This document shows positions 38,037-47,388 of a stretch of DNA of 64,000 bases, in pieces (position 1 is the stretch's first letter; every line of letters starts with the position of its first letter). The stretch is taken from positions 248,001 to 312,000 of the forward strand of contig NZ_BCSX01000021.1 of NCBI RefSeq assembly GCF_001570425.1, in the 5' to 3' direction. Source of the DNA: Mycolicibacterium brisbanense. GTDB lineage: Bacteria > Actinomycetota > Actinomycetes > Mycobacteriales > Mycobacteriaceae. The translations under genes were made by a program, and so were the position numbers. The notes below the pieces were generated by a model, which was not told where the DNA came from, did no database searches, and saw only the letters and a program-made list of their open reading frames with translations.

Positions 38037-38998
38037 CCAACGGACAGCCCGGCGCCGCCGCCGGGACGACCGGCCCAGTCGACGGACTGCAGGTCCCGCG
38101 CTACGCCGGACACACCACGTTCGCCCGGCTCCCGCGCATCGAGGACGTACAGCGGCACGACATCGCGGTCGTCGGTATCCCGTTCGACACCGGGGTGACC
38201 TACCGGCCCGGTGCCCGCTTCGGGCCTGCGCACATCCGTCAATCGTCGCGGCTGCTGCGCCCGTACAACCCGGCACTGGACGTCGAACCGTTCGCCCATC
38301 GCCAGGTGGTCGACGCCGGTGACCTCACGTTCAACCCGTTCGACATCGAGGCCGCCGTCGCGCAGATCGAGCAGGGTGCCGTCGAGCTCATCCGCGACGG
38401 AGCAACCCTGGTCTCACTCGGCGGTGACCACACCATCGCCTACCCACTCCTGAAGGCCGTCAACAGGATTCACGGTCAAGTGGCACTCGTGCACTTCGAC
38501 GCCCACCTCGACACGTGGGACACCTACTTCAACACCCCGCTGACCCACGGCACGCCGTTCCGTCGCGCTGCCGAAGAAGGGTTGTTCGTCTCGGGGCACA
38601 GCGCGCACGTCGGGATCCGCGGGTCGCTGTACTCACGGAACGATCTGACCGAAGATGCCGACATGGGGTTCCACGTGGTGCACTGTCGCGATCTTCACCG
38701 CCGGTCGATCGACGACATCGTCGACGAGCTGCGGCGCAGCATCGGCGATCTGCCGTTGTACGTATCGGTCGACATCGACGTCCTCGATCCCGCACACGCG
38801 CCGGGCACCGGGACACCTGAGGCGGGGGGTATGACGAGTCGCGAATTGCTGGAGATCGTAAGAGGATTCGACGGCCTCAACCTCGTGGCCGCCGACATCG
38901 TCGAAGTGGCACCCGCCTACGACCACGCCGAGATCACCGGCGTCGCGGCGGCGAACCTCGGCTACGAGTTCGTCTCGTTGCTGGCGAGGAAGGCATGA
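38024..38998 (+). CDS. Agmatinase/guanidinobutyrase-family ureohydrolase
   Basis: This 324-aa ureohydrolase has every Mn-binding motif intact: GGDHT (about 133), [10 protein letters not shown] (about 157-166) and [19 protein letters not shown] (about 247). The enzyme splits urea from a guanidino compound. The THGTPFRRA stretch is the pattern of agmatinase and guanidinobutyrase rather than arginase. With a PucR regulator, permease and SDRs, a catabolic role is likelier than polyamine synthesis. The exact substrate cannot be read from sequence. Overlaps the next gene by 4 nt. Confidence 0.9.
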   Translation: MQSLTNGQPGAAAGTTGPVDGLQVPRYAGHTTFARLPRIEDVQRHDIAVVGIPFDTGVTYRPGARFGPAHIRQSSRLLRPYNPALDVEPFAHRQVVDAGDLTFNPFDIEAAVAQIEQGAVELIRDGATLVSLGGDHTIAYPLLKAVNRIHGQVALVHFDAHLDTWDTYFNTPLTHGTPFRRAAEEGLFVSGHSAHVGIRGSLYSRNDLTEDADMGFHVVHCRDLHRRSIDDIVDELRRSIGDLPLYVSVDIDVLDPAHAPGTGTPEAGGMTSRELLEIVRGFDGLNLVAADIVEVAPAYDHAEITGVAAANLGYEFVSLLARKA

Positions 38999-39870
38999 CG
39001 ACACACCCCGCGGAGCCGGTGTCGTGGCCGGACGGCCGCCGCGCCGCCGCAAGCTTCACCTTCGATGTGGACGCCGAATCGGCTCTCCTCGGGGTGGATA
39101 CCGCGTTGGCCGGTCGAATGTCGGTGATGTCCCATCAGGCCTATGGGCCGCTCGTGGGTGTCCCCCGCATCTTGGCCCTCCTCGCGCGCCACGATGTGCG
39201 GTCGACGTTCTTCGTGCCCGGATACACGGCAGTGCGCTACCCCGACGTCGTGCGCGCCATCGCCGACGCAGGGCACGAGATCGCGCACCACGGTTACCTG
39301 CACGAGGTGCTGACAGGCATGACGCCCGAGCAGGAAGGCGTCGTGATCGACCGCGGCATCGAGGCGCTCTCCGCGGTGACCGGCACAGCGCCGGCCGGGT
39401 TCCGGGCACCCATGTGGGAACTCAACTGGCACACCCCGAATCTCTTGGCCGAGCGTGGGTTTCTTTACGACACGAGTTTGATGGATGCCGACCACCCGTA
39501 TGAGTTGGCCGTGGCCGGTGGCGGGCAGCTCGTCGAGATCCCGATCCAGTGGGCCCTCGACGACTGGGAGCAGTACTGCTACATCCCGGACATCTCGGGG
39601 TCCGGATTGATCGAAAGCCCCCGCAAGGCAGCAGAGATCTGGCGACTGGAGTTCGAAGGGCTGCGTTCGGCCGGCGGGTGCTTCGTGTTGACCAATCACC
39701 CGTTCCTGTCGGGACGGCCATCGCGCGCGGCGGCGTTGGAGGAACTCGTCGAGTACGTGGCTTCCTGTTCCGATGTGTGGCTGGCGCCGCTGCACGAGAT
39801 CGCGACGCATGTCCGGGGACTGGCGCTGCCCCCACGGTCGATCGTGCGACCCGATCCAGCCCAGTTCTGA
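38995..39870 (+). CDS. Polysaccharide deacetylase-family (NodB-fold) hydrolase, PuuE-like
   Basis: This 291-aa NodB-fold protein has the metal Asp pair in FTFDVDAES (24/26) and the His motif AHHGYLHE (about 97-104). [15 protein letters not shown] and [12 protein letters not shown] follow. It has no signal peptide and acts in the cytosol, like the PuuE allantoinase and related amidohydrolases rather than wall deacetylases. Following the ureohydrolase it may hydrolyse a second C-N bond. Last gene of the operon. Confidence 0.8.
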   Translation: MTTHPAEPVSWPDGRRAAASFTFDVDAESALLGVDTALAGRMSVMSHQAYGPLVGVPRILALLARHDVRSTFFVPGYTAVRYPDVVRAIADAGHEIAHHGYLHEVLTGMTPEQEGVVIDRGIEALSAVTGTAPAGFRAPMWELNWHTPNLLAERGFLYDTSLMDADHPYELAVAGGGQLVEIPIQWALDDWEQYCYIPDISGSGLIESPRKAAEIWRLEFEGLRSAGGCFVLTNHPFLSGRPSRAAALEELVEYVASCSDVWLAPLHEIATHVRGLALPPRSIVRPDPAQF

Positions 39871-40134
39871 ACCAGGATGGCCGGCCGCCGGCTGGACCGG
39901 ATCGCGGTGACTAAACCGTTGCCCGCGTTGAGCATTGGCGCGCCCTACCATACCGTGGGGCCGAGCGGACGTGACAGTTCTGCATCGGTGTGGTCACGGC
40001 CGCAGCTCGGCCGCGTGTCGACCCCGCAACTAATTACACGGATGTATGGACGCCGTGCGCGTGCGGTTCTACATTTCAGCTGCACAAATTTTCGTGACAG
40101 TAATTTCGGGGCACGATCAAGGGAGTCGTCGGGG

Positions 40135-40641
40135 ATGATCAGCTTTGCTCGAGTAGCAGTCAAAGTTGTTGCCAGCGCCGGAGTTTGCGTGGCCGCCGCG
40201 GCGGTGTGCCCGAATGCCGGGGCCGCTCCGCTGAAGGCGGGCGGATACAAGTGCCTGGACGCGGCCGCCGGAACGGCGGCACCAGGTGCCGCGCCGGTCG
40301 CCGCCGGCGCACCGTGTGCCGCGCCGGCCGTCGAAGCGGCAGGAGCGGCCGTGCCGGTGGTTCCTGCAGCCATCGCACCAGTCCCGGTCGTACCCGCGGC
40401 AGGGATCCCACCGGTGCCCGTGGTGCCCCCGCTGGGCGCGCCACCGGTACCGCTGGCACCACCGGTCCCTGTCGTTCCCGCAGCCGCAGGCGCACCCATC
40501 GCCGCGGCGGCCGCACCCGCAGGTGCTCCGCTGGCGGACATGGTCGGTGTGGGGGCCGGCAAGGAAGCGCCTACGAGCCGTCCTGCCGATGCCCCCGGCC
40601 CGGCACCGGGTGTTCCGGTTCAGCCAGGTCCCCAGGGCTGA
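40135..40641 (+). CDS. Exported Pro/Ala/Val-rich low-complexity protein
   Basis: This 168-aa protein has a signal peptide (cleavage near AGAAP at about 31). Two cysteines lie at about 40 and 62. A stretch of roughly 100 residues built of irregular PVPVVPAAG/PPVPLAPP units follows, then a short Gly/Pro tail. Such chains are extended and flexible and may span the cell wall. No catalytic motif. The ATG follows AGGGAG. A 17-bp hairpin closes the gene. I cannot assign a family. Confidence 0.72.
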   Translation: MISFARVAVKVVASAGVCVAAAAVCPNAGAAPLKAGGYKCLDAAAGTAAPGAAPVAAGAPCAAPAVEAAGAAVPVVPAAIAPVPVVPAAGIPPVPVVPPLGAPPVPLAPPVPVVPAAAGAPIAAAAAPAGAPLADMVGVGAGKEAPTSRPADAPGPAPGVPVQPGPQG

Positions 40642-40668
40642 TCCTGGCCCGCGGCACGTGGCGTACCC

Positions 40669-40706
40669 GACAACGGGCGGCGATCACACGATCGCCGCCC
40701 GTTGTC
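40669..40706. terminator. Perfect 17-bp hairpin between convergent genes
   Basis: The arms 40669-40685 and 40690-40706 are exact reverse complements with loop ACAC. It lies between the Pro-rich gene and the convergent L,D-transpeptidase gene and probably serves both. Confidence 0.85.
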
Positions 40707-40743
40707 GTATCTGGTGAATCGCCGAGAACTGCTGTCGCAGAGC

Positions 40744-41541
40744 CTATTCCTGCACGATCACCGGGTCGCCGACGTTGACCGTGTTGAAGTACCACTCGGC
40801 GGCTGCCGGGGCCAGGCTGATGCAGCCGTGGCTGGTGTTCTCGAACCCCATCGACTCCACGGCCCACGGGGCAGAATGCACGAACAGGCCCCGGCGGGTG
40901 AACCGCACGGCGTACTCCACGTCGGTGAGATAACCGTCAGGAGATTCCACGGGAATGCCCACGCTGCTGGAATCCATTGTCACAGAGCGCTCTTTCCCGA
41001 GAACCGTGTAGTTGCCCACGGGGGTCGCGTACTCCGGCCGGCCCATCGAGGCGAGCAGGACCCCCGGTTCGCCCAGGTGTGGCAGATGGTGCGGGGACGG
41101 CATGTCGAGCGGTGTCTCCCCGTCAATGGTCACCGTGAAGGTGTGATCCGAGATACTGGCCACCCCAACGACTTTCGGGCCGGTCTTGAATTCCAGGGGC
41201 ATACCGCCGACGGACAGGCTGATGGTGCTGTGCGCGGGCCAGTACTGGTCGGGCACCCACTGCACGACCTTGTCGTCGAGCCATTCGTACTTGCCCGTCC
41301 GGGCTGGTGACGATGTGAGCCCGATGGCCCGTTCGGCCGCATCCCGGTTGGCGACGGGACGCTTGAACGTCAGCATCACCGGGTGCGCCACACCCACGGC
41401 CGCGGTCCCGGTCGGCAGGATCGACTCGATGTCAGAACTGAGCGGCAGGCGAACCGCCGCGGTGTCGACGCCTGTGCTACCACCGGAAACCATCAGAGCT
41501 ATGACGACCAACGCGAGAACACAATGAAGTACCGCCCGCAT
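40744..41541 (-). CDS. L,D-transpeptidase (YkuD) with N-terminal Ig-like domain
   Basis: This 265-aa protein has an N-terminal hydrophobic signal/anchor (about 5-25), a bacterial Ig-like domain (about 45-125) and a YkuD domain. The catalytic motif is HSAPWAVESMGF followed by TSHGCISL (nucleophile Cys at about 238). It forms 3-3 cross-links in peptidoglycan and is carbapenem-sensitive as a class. The length and single Ig domain resemble the LdtA/LdtC-type mycobacterial enzymes; the exact orthologue is not certain. AAGGGG lies 8 nt before the ATG. Confidence 0.88.
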   Translation of the reverse strand: MRAVLHCVLALVVIALMVSGGSTGVDTAAVRLPLSSDIESILPTGTAAVGVAHPVMLTFKRPVANRDAAERAIGLTSSPARTGKYEWLDDKVVQWVPDQYWPAHSTISLSVGGMPLEFKTGPKVVGVASISDHTFTVTIDGETPLDMPSPHHLPHLGEPGVLLASMGRPEYATPVGNYTVLGKERSVTMDSSSVGIPVESPDGYLTDVEYAVRFTRRGLFVHSAPWAVESMGFENTSHGCISLAPAAAEWYFNTVNVGDPVIVQE

Positions 41542-41684
41542 CAGCCTGACCCCTTGATGATGACCGCCTGGGTGTGAACCCCGTCATGGTATGGGTCGCC
41601 CTGCGGCCGAACGCTACGGCGCGCGTTGATGATTCGGTCAAGAGTTCATCACGGTTCGGCCACGCCGCGGAATGGGATGGGCAG

Positions 41685-41858
41685 CTACCGGCGCTGGCGT
41701 GCCCGGCGCTGGATCCGGTTCAACACCACGATGATCACCTGGAGTCCGGCCGCCGAGAGCGCGAGCAAGAGCACGACAAACACATCACGCACTTGCAGGG
41801 CCTTCCATCGTCCGAGAGCGTGTGCACCCGTCGTGCTGCCGCTCAGCTCACCGCACAC
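41685..41858 (-). CDS. Possible single-pass small membrane protein
   Basis: A 57-aa frame from GTG 41858 shows good third-position G/C bias. Its layout is plausible: a polar N-terminus, a membrane helix (VRDVFVVLLLALSAAGLQVIIVVLN) and a basic tail (RIQRRARQRR). The ribosome site is weak. No family recognised; the start is uncertain. Confidence 0.4.
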   Translation of the reverse strand: MCGELSGSTTGAHALGRWKALQVRDVFVVLLLALSAAGLQVIIVVLNRIQRRARQRR

Positions 41859-42007
41859 GAGCCTACGTGGTGACAGACGTCGATCACACCCACAATATGT
41901 GCAGAAAAAACCTCTGGGGCTGCCCACAGCGGGACGGGGTTGACAGGTGCGGTCGCCTCTACAGTGAGACCTCGACAGGTCGATGGTTCTGCCATGGAGA
42001 AGATGCG

Positions 42008-43015
42008 TTGAAACATGTGTTGCGCACGTTGGTGTTTGGTACGGCGGCCGCCGTGCTCGCGGGTTGTCATTCCACCGCGCAGCCACCCGCCGAACAGTCG
42101 CCACCGCCGATCACCGGTGCCGTCTTCTTCGGCGACAGCCTGACCGACGCGGGCACGTACGGATTCCGCTTCACCACCAACCCGGGGCAGACCTGGGCGC
42201 AGCACCTCGCCACCGCGCTCGGGCAGTCCACCGAACCCAACGAACATGTCGGCAGTTACGACGACGTATACGTGGGCAAGCCCGGTGCGGCAGGGCCGGG
42301 CGGCCTCAATTACGCCGAGGGTGGGGCCCGCGCGGCGCTCCCGTACTCGGTGGTGTCGCAGAATCCCGAAGGCACCCCCGTTTCGACACAGGTGCAGTTG
42401 CAGCACTTCCTCACCGAGCACGGTGAGTTCAAGCCCGATCAGCTCGTCACTCTCTACGTCGGCACCAACGACGTCGCCCTCAACTACGACCCCCGCTTCG
42501 ACGCGAAGTTGGCGGCCGACCTTCGCGACAACCGGTCCCCCACCGCGGATGTGATGGCCACCGAGCGCAGCCGCATCCAGCAGGCCGCAACCGCGGAAGT
42601 GCACACGGCCGCGGACATGCTGACCCACGGTGCGCAGCACCTCATGGTGTTCAAACTGTTCGACCTCGGCGTCCTGCCGTGGTTCGAGTCGCAGGCAGCA
42701 CGTCGCTACGTGAGCGACCTGACTTCGGCGTACAACGAGACGCTCGTCGCCGGCCTGCCCAAGGATCCACGCGTCCACATCTTGGACACGGACGCCTTTG
42801 TCACCGATGTGCTGAACAACCTCCCGAAGTACGGCTTTGCCCATGGGGCGAACGAGGACGCCTGCGCACAGCCGGGGCAAGACTCGTGCGGCGTGGGCCA
42901 ATGGAAGGAACCGACCGCCGACCGTACCTACGTCTTCGCGGCCAGTGAACACTTCACCACCCACGCCCACGAACTGCTCGCTGACTACGTCCGCAAACAA
43001 GCGGGGTTGACTTAG
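42008..43015 (+). CDS. GDSL/SGNH-family lipoprotein esterase
   Basis: This 335-aa protein has a lipobox LAGC (Cys20) after a short signal. The SGNH blocks follow: FFGDSLTDAGTYG (nucleophile Ser near 43), GGLNYAEGGARA, YVGTNDVALN and HFTTHAHELLADY (catalytic Asp/His). It is a surface lipid or acyl esterase. The TTG at 42008 is chosen because GGAGAAG precedes it at 5 nt and it places the lipobox normally; a longer frame upstream lacks signal features. A TACAGT box near 41961 could drive it. Confidence 0.86.
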   Translation: MKHVLRTLVFGTAAAVLAGCHSTAQPPAEQSPPPITGAVFFGDSLTDAGTYGFRFTTNPGQTWAQHLATALGQSTEPNEHVGSYDDVYVGKPGAAGPGGLNYAEGGARAALPYSVVSQNPEGTPVSTQVQLQHFLTEHGEFKPDQLVTLYVGTNDVALNYDPRFDAKLAADLRDNRSPTADVMATERSRIQQAATAEVHTAADMLTHGAQHLMVFKLFDLGVLPWFESQAARRYVSDLTSAYNETLVAGLPKDPRVHILDTDAFVTDVLNNLPKYGFAHGANEDACAQPGQDSCGVGQWKEPTADRTYVFAASEHFTTHAHELLADYVRKQAGLT

Positions 43016-43051
43016 CTCAGCACAACGAGCGGCGAGGACGCGGGCACCGAA

Positions 43052-43837
43052 TCAGACCCCATCACCGCCGGTCGGCGTCGACGCGGGTTGCGGCGCATCC
43101 GACGTCGGGGTGCCCCCGACGAAGTCGTCCCAGTGCCGCCGTACCGGCGCCCACCGCCGGTCGAAGGTGGCAGCGCGGCGTTGGGCATGTGCCAGCTTCT
43201 TGGAGTCGTAGCGCCAGCGCGCCCACGGTGACGTCGGTCGGGCCAGTCGCACGGCGGCCACCCAGGCAACCGGTGAGACGAACAAGCCGACCAAAGCGGT
43301 CGGGTACTTGCCCTTCAAGGCGGTGACGGCGACCACCAGGAAATGGAACACGAGCAGCACGACCGCCGCGATCCGCACCGCGGTCACCGCCCCGGGAACG
43401 TCATGCACCTTGACGGGCGACACTCCGACCGCTGCCAGACCGATGCATGCCGCCGCCAGGGTGACGATGTTGACCGACAGCTGGCCTTCCTGCGACCAGT
43501 ACACGTCCTGCAACCGGAAAATCATCGCGAATTCGTCGAGCACGAGGGACGCCCCGACACCGATCAGCACACCCGCCACATAGGTCCACACCGACAGCGG
43601 CGGTGAGCCGACGCCCATGAACGCACCCAGGATCAGCAACAGCACCCCCGGCGTCGAATGATGCATGTGCACGCCACCGGTGCTGACGTTGTGGAAGGGA
43701 CCCTTGCCTGCACGGATCAGCCGGGTGATGGTGCGAGTCGCCACGAAGGTGACCACAAACGCCACGAAGCTCAGCAGCAGCGGTCCTTTGTACCCGTGGA
43801 CGATCTCGTGCTGCCACCACTCGTTGAGCCACACCAT
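43052..43837 (-). CDS. Actinobacterial integral membrane protein of unknown function
   Basis: This 261-aa protein has about six to seven membrane helices. Polar motifs lie at the membrane face: GGVHMHHSTPG (about 53-63) and LDEFAMIFRLQDVYWSQEGQ (about 99-118). His and acidic residues there could bind a metal. A basic C-terminal tail ends in a Pro/Gly-rich region. The ATG is 6 nt after TACTAT (43844-43849), so it is probably leaderless. I know of similar unassigned membrane proteins in actinobacteria but no function. Confidence 0.78.
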   Translation of the reverse strand: MVWLNEWWQHEIVHGYKGPLLLSFVAFVVTFVATRTITRLIRAGKGPFHNVSTGGVHMHHSTPGVLLLILGAFMGVGSPPLSVWTYVAGVLIGVGASLVLDEFAMIFRLQDVYWSQEGQLSVNIVTLAAACIGLAAVGVSPVKVHDVPGAVTAVRIAAVVLLVFHFLVVAVTALKGKYPTALVGLFVSPVAWVAAVRLARPTSPWARWRYDSKKLAHAQRRAATFDRRWAPVRRHWDDFVGGTPTSDAPQPASTPTGGDGV

Positions 43838-43879
43838 TCCCAGATAGTAGGGATCAGGGCGTGACCTGCGGTTCCTGCC

Positions 43880-45100
43880 CTACTCTCCGCGGGCGGGTGC
43901 CGTCTGCAGCGTCGGGGCGGCCGCCGCCAGCAGGGCCGCGCGGTCCCGATCCAGCGGCGGGTAGATGCGCTGGGTGTTGATGACGCGCTTGGTTGCCTTG
44001 GCCTGCTCACCGTCTGCCACCACCTGGCGATCCCAGCCTTCGGTATAGACGGCACCGGCCGGCCCGAGGTCGAGAACCGTTACATACCAAGGGATTCGCA
44101 GGGGCAGGAGCGGCGCGCCACACAAGTCGCCGATCACGTTGTAGCCCGCATACCTGCCCATCGGGCGCGAGTGCTGGCACGACATCACCGACAGGTGTTC
44201 GTCGTCCATACGCGCCGCGGCGACGTCGCCTGCGGCGAACACCCCCGGCACGCCGATCACCCGCAGGTAGTCGTCGACAGGTACCCGCCCCAACCGGTCG
44301 CGCTCGACGCCGAGTTGCGCGGTCAACGGGTTGGCCCGCATGCCCGCGCACCACACGACGGTGGCCGCCGGCAGAGTCTCCCCTGAGGACAGGGTTATGC
44401 CCGCACCGTCGACGGAAGTCACCCGGACGCCCGTCATCGACTCTATCCCGTTGTCCGCCAATGCTTTCTCGATCACCGGGCGCGCAGAGGTGCCCATGTT
44501 CGAGCCGACGTACGGGTTGTGGTCGATCAGCACCACGCGCGGTCTCGCGTCGCCGCCGAAGACAGCCCTCATCATGTCCGGCAGTTCGCAGGCCGTCTCG
44601 ATACCTGTCAGACCTGCGCCGACGACCACCGCCGTACTTGCCGCGGGGTCCGCGGCGCGCGCGGACAGGGTTCGGAGATGATCCTGCAGCCGCTGCGCGG
44701 CGTCGTAGGTGTCGACGTCAAACCCGAACTCCGACAATCCCGGGATGTCCGGACGGACCACCTCGCTCCCCACCGCGAGCACCAGTCGATCGAAGCCGTA
44801 CGCCGTGCCGTCGGCCAGGGAAACGATGCGTGCCGGCGCATCGATGCCCGTCACGTCACCCACGACATGCCGGACTCCGGCCGGATCGAGCACGTCGCCC
44901 AGCGGGATGCGACACGCACTGATGTCGGCTTCATAGTTACGGACCCGGATGTCGTGGAACGGTTGCGAGCTGATCACCAGAACTTCCACGGCGTCAGGAG
45001 ACACCCCCAGCTCGGCGAGGCGCCGCGCAGCACCCAGAGCCGCCCACAACCCGGCGAAACCGGATCCGAGGACAAGCACGCGATCGGTCACCGGATACAT
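43880..45100 (-). CDS. NDH-2-like NAD(P)/FAD oxidoreductase
   Basis: This 406-aa flavoprotein has an FAD-binding GSGFAGLWAAL near residue 11 and a second NAD(P)H dinucleotide motif VVVGAGLTGIETACEL (about 155). GVPGVFAAGDVAA is the FAD ribityl site near 285. It resembles type II NADH dehydrogenases but lacks an obvious C-terminal membrane-binding helix, so its acceptor may be a quinone or another carrier. ATG 45100 is chosen over 45160 because the FAD loop then lies close to the N-terminus. Confidence 0.83.
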   Translation of the reverse strand: MYPVTDRVLVLGSGFAGLWAALGAARRLAELGVSPDAVEVLVISSQPFHDIRVRNYEADISACRIPLGDVLDPAGVRHVVGDVTGIDAPARIVSLADGTAYGFDRLVLAVGSEVVRPDIPGLSEFGFDVDTYDAAQRLQDHLRTLSARAADPAASTAVVVGAGLTGIETACELPDMMRAVFGGDARPRVVLIDHNPYVGSNMGTSARPVIEKALADNGIESMTGVRVTSVDGAGITLSSGETLPAATVVWCAGMRANPLTAQLGVERDRLGRVPVDDYLRVIGVPGVFAAGDVAAARMDDEHLSVMSCQHSRPMGRYAGYNVIGDLCGAPLLPLRIPWYVTVLDLGPAGAVYTEGWDRQVVADGEQAKATKRVINTQRIYPPLDRDRAALLAAAAPTLQTAPARGE

Positions 45101-45243
45101 GATTCCAAGAGCCCGTTCGAGGGGGACGGTTTTGCCGCAGGCGCCCAGCGGCGGGAGCATCAGCGTGTATTGGGCCCGGTCGGCACGTTAATGTGCTGTG
45201 GTCGGCCTCAGCGAACAAGCCGATGGAAGAGTTGAGCACATTC

Positions 45244-46269
45244 ATGACCGCAGCAGAGACGTCGGCACTCGAATCCAGGGTTGGCCACTACTACCAGGCG
45301 GACGACACCTACCGGGTCGGCCGCGAAAAGGTGCGCGAGTACGCCCGTGCCGTGCAGGACTACCACCCCGCGCATTGGAACGTCTCCGCTGCCGCTGAGC
45401 TGGGCTATTCCGGATTGGTCGCACCGCTGACGTTCACCTCGACCCCGGCCATGGCGGCAAACCGCCGCATGTTCGAGTCGGTGGTCGTCGGTTATGACAC
45501 CTACCTGCAGACCGAAGAGGTCTTCGAGCAGCATCGCCCCATCGTGGCGGGCGACGAGCTCCAGATCGATGTGGAGCTCACGTCGGTGCGCCGGGTCGCG
45601 GGCCGGGACCTGATCACTGTGACCAACACCTTCACCGACACGGCCGGCGAGCGTGTCCACACCCTGCACACCACTGTGGTCGGTGTCACCGCAGACGACA
45701 TCAACCCGGGGACGATGGCGGCCGTGCAGAACGCGATGATGCACGACGTGGACTTCTCCGGTATCGGCGCGTCCGACACCGACTATCAGAAGACCGTGCG
45801 TCCCGAGGTCGAGGTGCGCATCGCCAAACCGGACGCGCGTACACCGGGGACGCCGTCCTTCGACGACGTGAACGTCGGCGACGAGCTGGGCGTGCACCAC
45901 TATCGGCTCTCGCGTGGCGACCTGGTGAACTACGCCGGGGTGGCCGGTGACGCCAACCCGATCCACTGGGACGAGGAGATCGCCAAACTCGCCGGCCTGC
46001 CCGACGTGATCGCCCACGGGATGCTGACCATGGGCCTGGGCGCCGGATTTGTCTCCGCCTGGTCGGGCGACCCCGGCGCGGTGACCCGCTACGCCGTGCG
46101 GCTCTCGCAGCCTGCGATCGTCTCGGCCAAAGAAGGGGCCGACATCGAATTCAGCGGCCGCATCAAGTCGCTGGACCCGCAGACCCGCACGGGCGTGGTC
46201 ATCGTCGCCGCGAAATCCGGTGGCCGCAAGATATTCGGCCTGGCGACGATGGACGTGCGCTTCCGCTGA
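45244..46269 (+). CDS. Double-hotdog (MaoC/HadAB-like) hydratase
   Basis: This 341-aa protein has an N-terminal FAS1-type dehydratase half (VREYARAVQDYHPAHW...) and a C-terminal MaoC half. The hydratase-2 motif is YAGVAGDANPIHWDEEIA (about 226-243), with VIAHGML after it. It would hydrate/dehydrate (3R)-hydroxyacyl-CoA or -ACP. Mycobacteria normally split this into HadA and HadB subunits, so a fused protein may serve a different acyl chain length. The catalytic Asp/His pair lies only in the C-terminal half; the N-terminal half has lost it. Divergent from the NDH-2-like gene. Confidence 0.85.
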   Translation: MTAAETSALESRVGHYYQADDTYRVGREKVREYARAVQDYHPAHWNVSAAAELGYSGLVAPLTFTSTPAMAANRRMFESVVVGYDTYLQTEEVFEQHRPIVAGDELQIDVELTSVRRVAGRDLITVTNTFTDTAGERVHTLHTTVVGVTADDINPGTMAAVQNAMMHDVDFSGIGASDTDYQKTVRPEVEVRIAKPDARTPGTPSFDDVNVGDELGVHHYRLSRGDLVNYAGVAGDANPIHWDEEIAKLAGLPDVIAHGMLTMGLGAGFVSAWSGDPGAVTRYAVRLSQPAIVSAKEGADIEFSGRIKSLDPQTRTGVVIVAAKSGGRKIFGLATMDVRFR

Positions 46270-46273
46270 CCCG

Positions 46274-47053
46274 TTATCTCGCGAGATCCCACTGGCCGAA
46301 GTCGGGCGCCAGAACATCGTCCACGTCGACGTGTATGCCGTCGATGACGAAACCCGGGTCGGATGCGGTGACGACTTCCCTCTGGAAGAGCACGGCGGCC
46401 GGTTCACGCTCGCCCCGCGACCACGCCTTCGTCTGCCAGGCCCACCGATAGCCAGGGCTGGTGGAGGATCCGATGACGCCGTCGGCGATGGCCCAGCCGC
46501 ATTGGCGGCGCCCACCGTAGATGCCGGTGCGGGCAACACCGAGAACCGAGTTGATACCTCGAAACCATTGCACCGCTGTGGATTTCCATGTTGCAGCGTC
46601 GATGTCCTCGTCGACACTGAAGAAGATGGGCGCCGAGGCCGGGCCGCCGGCGGCGGTGTGCAGCCCCACCGCCGTCTGGGCGTCGGCCACCCCTCCGTCG
46701 TAGCCGCGGGTGAAGTCCGACGGCGTCGGCCAGCCGGGCTTGCCGAATTGGTAGCAGCTGACGATCTGCAGGCCCGCTGCGCGTAAACGGTCGGCATAGT
46801 CCCGGGTGACAGGCTTGAAGTCGAAGGTGGCCCCCGGCCGCAGTTCGGAGACGTAAACCAGGGCTCCGCCGAAGCCGGCGGACTTGAGCTGTTCAGGTTG
46901 GACCAGCCGGTCGGCGAAATCGACGAGTTGCAAGCCGTCGGCCGACGCTGCAGGCGTCCCGACTGTAGCGGCCAGCGCGCCGGGGACGGCCAGTGCCGGC
47001 GCAAGCAGCGCCGCACGTTTGAGGACTTCGCGCCGTGAAGCAGTTTGCGTCAC
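46274..47053 (-). CDS. Tat-exported DUF1906 glycoside-hydrolase-like protein
   Basis: This 259-aa protein has a twin-arginine signal (SRREVLKRAALL then a hydrophobic core, cleavage near ASA). A DUF1906 domain follows, with GLQLVDFADR, IVSCYQF, IFFSVDEDID and IDGIHVDVDDV. It is related to Rv2525c, a Tat substrate with a TIM-barrel fold like GH25 enzymes; the acidic pair in SVDEDID is in the place of catalytic residues. GTG 47053 is 7 nt after TACGCT, so it is likely leaderless. Role in wall glycan turnover is inferred from the family. Confidence 0.86.
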   Translation of the reverse strand: MTQTASRREVLKRAALLAPALAVPGALAATVGTPAASADGLQLVDFADRLVQPEQLKSAGFGGALVYVSELRPGATFDFKPVTRDYADRLRAAGLQIVSCYQFGKPGWPTPSDFTRGYDGGVADAQTAVGLHTAAGGPASAPIFFSVDEDIDAATWKSTAVQWFRGINSVLGVARTGIYGGRRQCGWAIADGVIGSSTSPGYRWAWQTKAWSRGEREPAAVLFQREVVTASDPGFVIDGIHVDVDDVLAPDFGQWDLAR

Positions 47054-47388
47054 GCACGCCAGCGTATCGGACCTTCTCGGTCGCACCTCGCCCGTCCGGG
47101 ACCCGGCACCCGCAGCCCACAGACCATGACCACCACATCGCGGACGTCGTCGACCGGGCATCAGCCACACCGACCGACGTCGATTATTTGACAACGCAGC
47201 CAACAGCAACGCATTACGCCGTAACTGGCTCTGCCGCCGGGCCACCTCAAACTGTTTTCCTTGGCGACGACTGACGCGAGACCGCTTGCGGGTCTTGGAA
47301 ATTGGAGTAGTCGACTACGCATTCGATCCGGTCGAGCCGATGGCTACCTTGGCACCCAGATCCGATCCGCCGTGGGAGGAGACCACCC
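47054..47388. other. Divergent intergenic region before the unknown operon
   Basis: No gene. It contains a perfect 11-bp palindrome TTACGCCGTAA (47214-47224), a 12-bp palindrome (separate entry) and a TACCTT -10-like box at 47345-47350. Confidence 0.5.
47307..47318. promoter_or_regulatory. 12-bp palindrome over the predicted promoter of the four-gene operon
   Basis: GTAGTCGACTAC is perfectly symmetrical and ends 26 nt upstream of a TACCTT -10-like box (47345-47350), thus just upstream of the -35 region of the 47389 operon. A regulator binding here could activate or repress it. Confidence 0.45.

Noticed and set aside
40286..40520. Tandem DNA repeat (satellite-like) in the Pro-rich gene
   Set aside because: The units are irregular in length and sequence; the pattern comes from protein composition, not an exact DNA repeat.
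47214..47224. TTACGCCGTAA palindrome as an operator for the DUF1906 gene
   Set aside because: It is short and too far (about 160 nt) from the DUF1906 leaderless start to be a convincing promoter site; kept only as a note.
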